From the NCBI GenBank assembly GCA_022605405.1, contig JABYQQ010000020.1, positions 496,001-560,000 of the forward strand: a stretch of DNA of 64,000 bases. The letters run 5' to 3'. Within the stretch, counting starts at the first letter, position 1. Each line of letters opens with the position of its first letter. Below the pieces are notes generated by a model, which did no database searches, was not told the DNA's origin, and was given only the letters and a program-made list of their open reading frames with translations. The stretch comes from Earliella scabrosa (lineage: Eukaryota > Basidiomycota > Agaricomycetes > Polyporales > Polyporaceae). The translations under genes were made by a program, and so were the position numbers. Below are positions 59,503-64,000 of this stretch, in pieces.

Positions 59503-61345
59503 GTCCCGGCCGCTCTGAACATTAGCGTTGCCGGGCAGCATCCGCCGGACCAGCGCTAATTGCGTCCGCCGGACAATTTGTCATCGTCATTTACCAATAA
59601 TTATAATCATTATGTATATCTAACTCATCGTTCCATCAAGGTCGGTCAAATCCAAGTTGTTCAAGCCTCCTTTGAAGGCTCGACCGAGCTGTCGTCGAGC
59701 TCACACGGCCGTCACAATCTAGCCATTATCCCAGTCAGGTTCAGTGAGTCCCGAGCCTGACCGTCGCCGCCATCCAAGTCACCTCGAAGTTCGAGGTCGA
59801 GCACGCAGCCTCCTCCCCAGCGGTTAAGCCGGGTATCACCAGTGACCACGCCGGTCGAGCTAGCACTTTGATTGTCAGGGTCACCGAGTAGGTCGAGCTC
59901 ACCCCGGTCAAGCTCACACCCCAGGCTAGGTCTCTCTCAGTGACCTGACCGTCACAGTTCACTTCTGGGTCGGTCGACCATGGTGGTCAAGTTCTGAACC
60001 GGGCACCTTGGTCGAGCCGCCTTCAAGTACTAACCCCGGTCAAGCAGCCCCAAGCTCCTGACCTGACCGTTACCTTGGTCAAGCTTTGGTACCCCCCGGT
60101 TAAGCAGCCCCAAGCTCCTGACCTGACCGTCAATGTTGTAAGTACCAGTGCCACCCGGCTCCAAATCTTGCTGTCAACCCGATCCACATCACTTACTTTA
60201 TAGCAGTGGTACTCAAACTTGTAGTCTGCCCGGTCGAGTCTGATCGTCACCTCGGTCAAGCACCGGTGACCTCTGAGTCGGTCAAGTTTGCACCGTACTC
60301 AAGCTTGAACGGTTGAACTGCGGTCCTCGTATCAACCCGCCCGTCACGAGTCGGTCGAGCCTTGACACGCCGCCCGGGCCGGTCGAGCCGCCGCCGCCTT
60401 CAAGACTCGGAGTACCCCGGTCATGCAGCTTAGCATAGTCACGACTTGAATCAACAACTCTATGCCATTATTATTGCCAGACCATGAAGGTGATTGCATA
60501 AGTAGGATATGCGACTGCCAGTTGCCATTAGCTTATTCACCTCGGTCAAGCCTGCTGCCTGCTCAAGCTCCGAGTCGCACTATCTCGGTTGAGCTCGCAC
60601 CCCGGTCAAGCTCTCAGCCACCTGACCATCACCTCGGTCAAGCTCTGATACCCTGGTCAAGCTCTCGACTTGACCGTCATCTCCGTCTCCCATACTCCGG
60701 TCGGCAAGCCGTATCCCGGTCAAGCCTCAACTTGAGGCTCAAGTTGTATGTAAGTAATGTGAAGATTGTATCTGCATCATGCTCAGGTGTTTGCATGGAG
60801 GCTCTTGATCTGCCTGCTAGCACTACCTTGACCGTCACCGGTCAACCTTGCATCCCGGTCAAGCACTTGACCTGACCGTCATATGCATCTTGGTCAGGCC
60901 GCCCCCTCGGTCAAGCCGGCCCGTACCCAGTGAGCTGTCCAACACGGCACGAGTATTGTATAGGAATCACTAAGCTAGCAATTATATTGCACTGAGAGAA
61001 CTTCATAGTACTTACCTGCTCTGCCACTGCAAGCTGACCGACCACGGCCGCCGGGTGCCAGTGGGCCGACCGGCAACTTCGTCGGTCCAACAGTTGGCCA
61101 TTCATATGGCTCACTGACTCGACCAACGTGGCGTTCAGGAAAACGGTCGACCGATGAGACTTGGATGTCGGGACGGTCACGGTTGGACAGCTTGGGCCAC
61201 CAACCGATCCCGGTCGACAGTGTGGCAGTCATGAATTTAAGATACTTATCTGGGCGCCCGTCCGGCTGGGCGTCCGGCTTGGCGTCCGCGCCGGACGTGT
61301 CCGCCGGACGATCCCCGGCAACGCTGGTGTTCTCCGGCCGCTGCC
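59503..61345. mobile_element. Repeat-filled element with imperfect inverted ends
   Basis: The left end (about 59507-59574) and right end (61262-61340) are inverted copies of each other: CGGCCG, GAACA, two bases, then AGCGTTGCCGGG, then a TCCGCCGGAC motif, appear in both. The interior, 1.7 kb, has no coding frame above 138 codons but is full of the words CGGTCAAGC and CCTGACCGTCA. Two copies of CAGCCCCAAGCTCCTGACC with their flanks lie exactly 60 bases apart (60034 and 60094). The structure is that of a non-autonomous DNA element whose interior is a degenerate minisatellite. Target duplication was not found. Alternatively it is a minisatellite array bounded by an old inverted duplication. Confidence 0.6.
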
Positions 61346-61534
61346 GGCCGAAACGCTGAACAAGTTACGAGTTCGGATCCCGCGCTGGGCAACCTGCTGG
61401 TGCTGGTTGGACGATCGCACGCCGGGACAAGATATGGTGGCTGGAGTAGCACAGGTAGTAATGTGTAATGTACACCAATATACAACAGCTCGTCAACTAA
61501 TCCACTTCGATTACTTAACGTACGTTCATTCGCC

Positions 61535-64000
61535 TCAAAATGCGACCTTCGCCACCAGCCCATCGCTCTCACGCTCGTAGCAGCGATGCTTGCTGATCTC
61601 GTACGCAAAGCTCGACACGAAGCCTTTCTCGTCTTGCTTGATCGCGAGCACGTCCGCCGCGGCCGATCCAGCATCGTACCTGCCCGCCGTCACCACACCG
61701 TATGAAGTCGTCACCGGGTCGCTGCCCAGGTCCGTGGCGAATTGCACTGGGAGCTGCGCCGCCTCGCGCAGGAATGCGACAGCTGTACACAGATATCTCA
61801 GTTCTCGCGACGGCAGGGCACTAGAGGTGCGACAGTACCTTCGCCGAGAGCGCCAATCGGCTTGCAGTGTCCAAACGCCTCGCGAATCCAGTGGACAGTC
61901 CGCCCGTTGCTGGCGAGAGCTTGCGCATGCTTGACACCGCCCGGTATGAGAATCGCGTCGAACATGGTGCTGCGCTGGCCTTCGTAGTGGTGGTCCACCG
62001 AATAACCCTTCCCCGAGCCTACCTCCTCGCCATCGGGGTAGACTGGTCCACGCCGCGGACCGATGACCCAGGTAGTCGCCATGCCCGCCTTCAGGGCCGC
62101 ACGGAGTGCCTGCACCTCCCCGAGGTTGAAGCCGTCGGCGAGGAGAATCGCGATGCGGCGCGACTTGATCGTGGGCTCCTTGGGCGCGAAGCCGAGCTGA
62201 GAGAGCTTCGAAGAGGCTTGCCCACGGTTCTCGGGCTTGTCGGGAATGACGCCGCCGACGTTGATGGCGACTTGCTTTGCGAGGTTGAAGTCGATGTTGT
62301 TCAGGAGCTTCGTGTAGGTCTCGTACACGAGGGGCTCATCGCAGTGACTAAGCTCAAACGTGAAGGCGTTGACGACATGTGCTTTCTCGTAATCGGTTAG
62401 GGAGTTATAGAAGAGTTGGGCCTGATTGTAGTGCTCCTGGAACTTCGCGCTGCGGAGCCGCTGCTTGATTGCCTGGACCTTCTGCGGGAATCTGCACGCC
62501 AAGTCAGTATGAGCAATCGTAGATGTGCTCTGAGCACTCAAGAACACGAATTTGCGCACTCTGAGAAACCACCTTCTATTGCGTGGACCGGTGGAGCAAC
62601 CGAGTGCCTGTTGGGCCAATAGTTCAAGCCCTTATGGATCCTGTGCTGCATGGCGCCGTCCCGGTTGAAGTTCATGACGGGACATACAGGACGGTTAATG
62701 GGAAGTTGCTCCCAGTTGACTCCGAGACGGGAGAGCTGAGTATCGAAGTATGAGAAGTTCCGACCTTGGAGGAGAGGGTCGTCACTGAAGCCGATGCCAG
62801 GAACAACGTGGGAGGTGCAGAACGCGACCTGTTCTGTCTCCGGGAAGAACTCGTCGACCATACGGTTGAGCACCATCTCGCCGATGATCTCCACGGGGAC
62901 TAGCTCCTCCGGCCAGACCTTGGTAGCATCAAGGATGTCGAAGTCGAAGTCGTTCTCCCGAGCCTCGGGGATGACTTGAATGCCGAAGTAATACTTCGGG
63001 AATGCGCCAGACGTGATAGCCTCTTCCAAATCCTTGCGATGGAAGTCTAAACAACACGGTATGGGTGAACGCCGTAGCATACGACAGCGTTGATCAGCGT
63101 ACCAGGGTCCTGTCCTGCGATCTTGAGGGCTTCATCCCACACCAAGCTGTGGACACCAAGCTCGGGTATCCAGTGGAATTTCACGAAAAACCGTTCTCTC
63201 TGGGCATTCATCAAAGTGACTGGCTATCTCGGTCATCATCCCCAGAATCGGCCGAGGGAGTATCAGCACTCACAGGTGTTCACTCCGAAGCCCTGCATCA
63301 TGCGGTAGGATCGAGGAATCGCTCGATCGGACATGGCCCACATTACCATGTGGGCGGCTTGAGGTCAGAAGTATGACGCGTTAGCATGATTGATATGGTA
63401 GTAACAAGCCATGCGTACACTCGGACTGGAGGCCGACAAAGTCCCAGAAGTTGTTATGAGCAGTCTGCGCAGTGGGAACCTCGTTATGGGGCTCAGGCTT
63501 GACAGCATGCACGAAATCGGGGAACTTGATGGCGTCTTGAATGAAGAATACAGGGATGTTATTGCCGACGAGGTCCCAGTTTCCTTCGTTGGTGTAGAAT
63601 TTAGTCGCGAAACCCCGAACGTCGCGAACCGTATCCTAAGTCAGGTAGGTTGTGGACACCACATGTACGCATCACAGAGAGAGATGTACGCACTGCGCTA
63701 CCACGAGGACCCTGTACGGTACTGAAGCGGACGAACGTGGGTGTGATCCGGGATGCATCGGTCAACACCGGCGCATACGTGTACTTGGTCGCCGTATCAT
63801 CGTAAACCTTAAAGTATCGACGATGAGATGCAAGACGATACATGGACTCTGCTGAGCTCACCTTGAAGTAGCCGTGCGCTCCGGTCCCGCGGGCATGGAC
63901 CACACGCTAGATCCATGATGGAGGTCGGCATATCGTAACGACACAAAGCATTAGAGCGTACGGACCTCCGGGATTCGTTCGTGGTCAAATCGCATAATCT
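61535..64000 (-). CDS. Large-subunit catalase with DJ-1/PfpI-like C-terminal domain, 5' end missing
   Basis: Heme catalase of the large-subunit (clade 2) type, breaking down hydrogen peroxide. The window's right edge cuts it within RFDHERIPE, so the start lies beyond 64000. Then follow [14 protein letters not shown] (catalytic His in the VHARG motif), [46 protein letters not shown], and [19 protein letters not shown], where the tyrosine heme-ligand region precedes the RLG motif. A helical linker leads to the class I glutamine-amidotransferase-like domain: [36 protein letters not shown], ending GLVAKVAF at 61535. The domain's usual catalytic Cys in the nucleophile elbow (after LIPGG) is absent, as in other catalases. 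At least eight introns. The 690-or-so expected residues fit the family if the missing part is short. Confidence 0.9.

Overview
The window is eukaryotic nuclear DNA from a filamentous basidiomycete, most likely an Agaricomycete with polypore affinity. The evidence is many short (about 45-80 base) GT-AG introns, compact genes on both strands, a divergent H3-H4 histone pair, a mating-pheromone-like CaaX precursor, a velvet-domain regulator, F-box/leucine-rich proteins without close relatives, and an aerolysin-type lectin of the Laetiporus kind. No bacterial signals (operons, Shine-Dalgarno sites, CRISPR) are present. Coordinates of spliced genes give the extent from start to stop codon; the splice sites were read by eye.

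Left part (1-11 kb): mitochondrial ribosomal protein uL23m (-), a multi-exon cytochrome P450 (-), an AT-richer gap with a long inverted repeat, copy 1 of a small Cys/His-rich protein family, a 158-bp TA-flanked MITE, and the nuclear-pore scaffold protein Nup85 (+). Centre-left (11-24 kb): a long GC-rich, gene-poor tract in which I support only copy 2 of the Cys/His family and two weak candidate genes. Centre (24-35 kb): H4 and H3 divergent from a shared promoter, a conserved fungal protein with an N-terminal Met-Gly and a membrane-anchored C-terminus, a secreted lactonase-like beta-propeller, a seven-helix-type membrane protein and an F-box/LRR protein. Right-centre (35-46 kb): a 39-residue pheromone precursor ending in a CaaX box, a Baeyer-Villiger-type flavin monooxygenase, a velvet transcription factor, and copy 3 of the Cys/His family. 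Right part (46-64 kb): a gene-poor stretch, a large leucine-rich protein, the kinetochore protein Nnf1 convergent with a coiled-coil protein of possible meiotic function, a pore-forming lectin gene, a second F-box-like protein, a 1.8-kb repeat-filled element with inverted ends, and a large-subunit catalase with a DJ-1-like tail that runs off the right edge.

The most interesting unexplained item is the three-copy family (6979-7371, 17777-18201, 44856-45296). All copies have the same exon lengths and intron phases and share 8 invariant Cys and 4 invariant His, enough for up to three zinc sites. I do not know its function. Copy 3 can only keep its frame if its second intron uses a GC-AG donor. 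Other points of interest are the pheromone precursor without a visible receptor, two-residue lengthening of the H3 tail around K27, and three non-autonomous transposon-like structures.
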